DNA of 23,466 nt, taken from contig CAAFLE010000031.1 in assembly GCA_900763675.1 (NCBI GenBank), positions 1 to 23,466 on the forward strand. Reading direction: 5' to 3'. Positions 23,439-23,466 of the stretch are shown here, piece by piece. Position 1 is the stretch's first letter. Each line of letters starts with the position of its first letter. The translations under genes were made by a program, and so were the position numbers. This stretch comes from an uncultured Oscillospiraceae bacterium (GTDB lineage Bacteria; Bacillota; Clostridia; Oscillospirales; Oscillospiraceae). The notes below the pieces were generated by a model. That model was given only the letters and a program-made list of their open reading frames with translations. It searched no databases and was not told where the DNA came from.

Positions 23439-23466
23439 TTTTTAGAAACACCTCCCGTCAATGTCA

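Noticed and set aside
1..23466. CRISPR arrays, tRNA or rRNA genes, insertion sequences, phage genes
   Set aside because: No spaced direct repeats, cloverleaf-like segments, transposase or integrase signatures were seen. All genes look chromosomal with consistent composition.

Overview
The window comes from a GC-rich, spore-forming member of the Clostridia, most likely an Oscillospirales-type gut Firmicute. The basis is the set of sporulation genes (spoIIGA, sigE, spoIIQ, spoIIR), Gram-positive Shine-Dalgarno sequences and lipoprotein signals, and a nine-gene V/A-type ATPase operon in the order known from Enterococcus and clostridia. The species cannot be named from the sequence alone.

Layout. 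(1) 1-2675, plus strand: the 3' part of a MacB/FtsX-type ABC permease followed by its membrane-fusion adaptor. (2) 2791-5372, plus: a membrane-anchored phosphodiester glycosidase (NAGPA-like) translationally coupled to an unrecognised one-pass membrane protein. (3) 5461-7813, plus: two predicted lipoproteins of unknown function. (4) 7866-9417, minus: spoIIGA-sigE, divergent from (5) aspS, plus, which ends in two tandem terminator hairpins. (6) 11683-14698, plus: spoIIQ, a leucine-rich-repeat protein, and spoIIR. (7) 14749-23438, minus: the V/A-ATPase operon in transcription order H-I-K-E-C-F-A-B-D, with its promoter beyond the right edge. Every intergenic gap is short. The longest, 11327-11682, holds two terminators and a forespore promoter.

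How it fits together. In the known Bacillus pathway, sigma-F in the forespore drives spoIIR. The SpoIIR signal activates the membrane protease SpoIIGA in the mother cell, which removes the pro-sequence of sigma-E. SpoIIQ, also sigma-F dependent, forms the forespore half of the channel between the two cells. Here the signal, the protease, its substrate and SpoIIQ lie within 7 kb, whereas in B. subtilis they are dispersed. The sequence upstream of spoIIQ matches the sigma-F consensus completely. A near-match with the same 15-nt spacer lies upstream of spoIIR. That second promoter is built into the hairpin terminator of the preceding LRR gene, and the same hairpin covers the spoIIR ribosome-binding region. 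This suggests that only transcripts started at the forespore promoter can be translated into SpoIIR. This arrangement is the most interesting item in the window. The ATPase operon is predicted to be sodium-coupled because all side-chain Na+ ligands of the Enterococcus hirae K ring are conserved.
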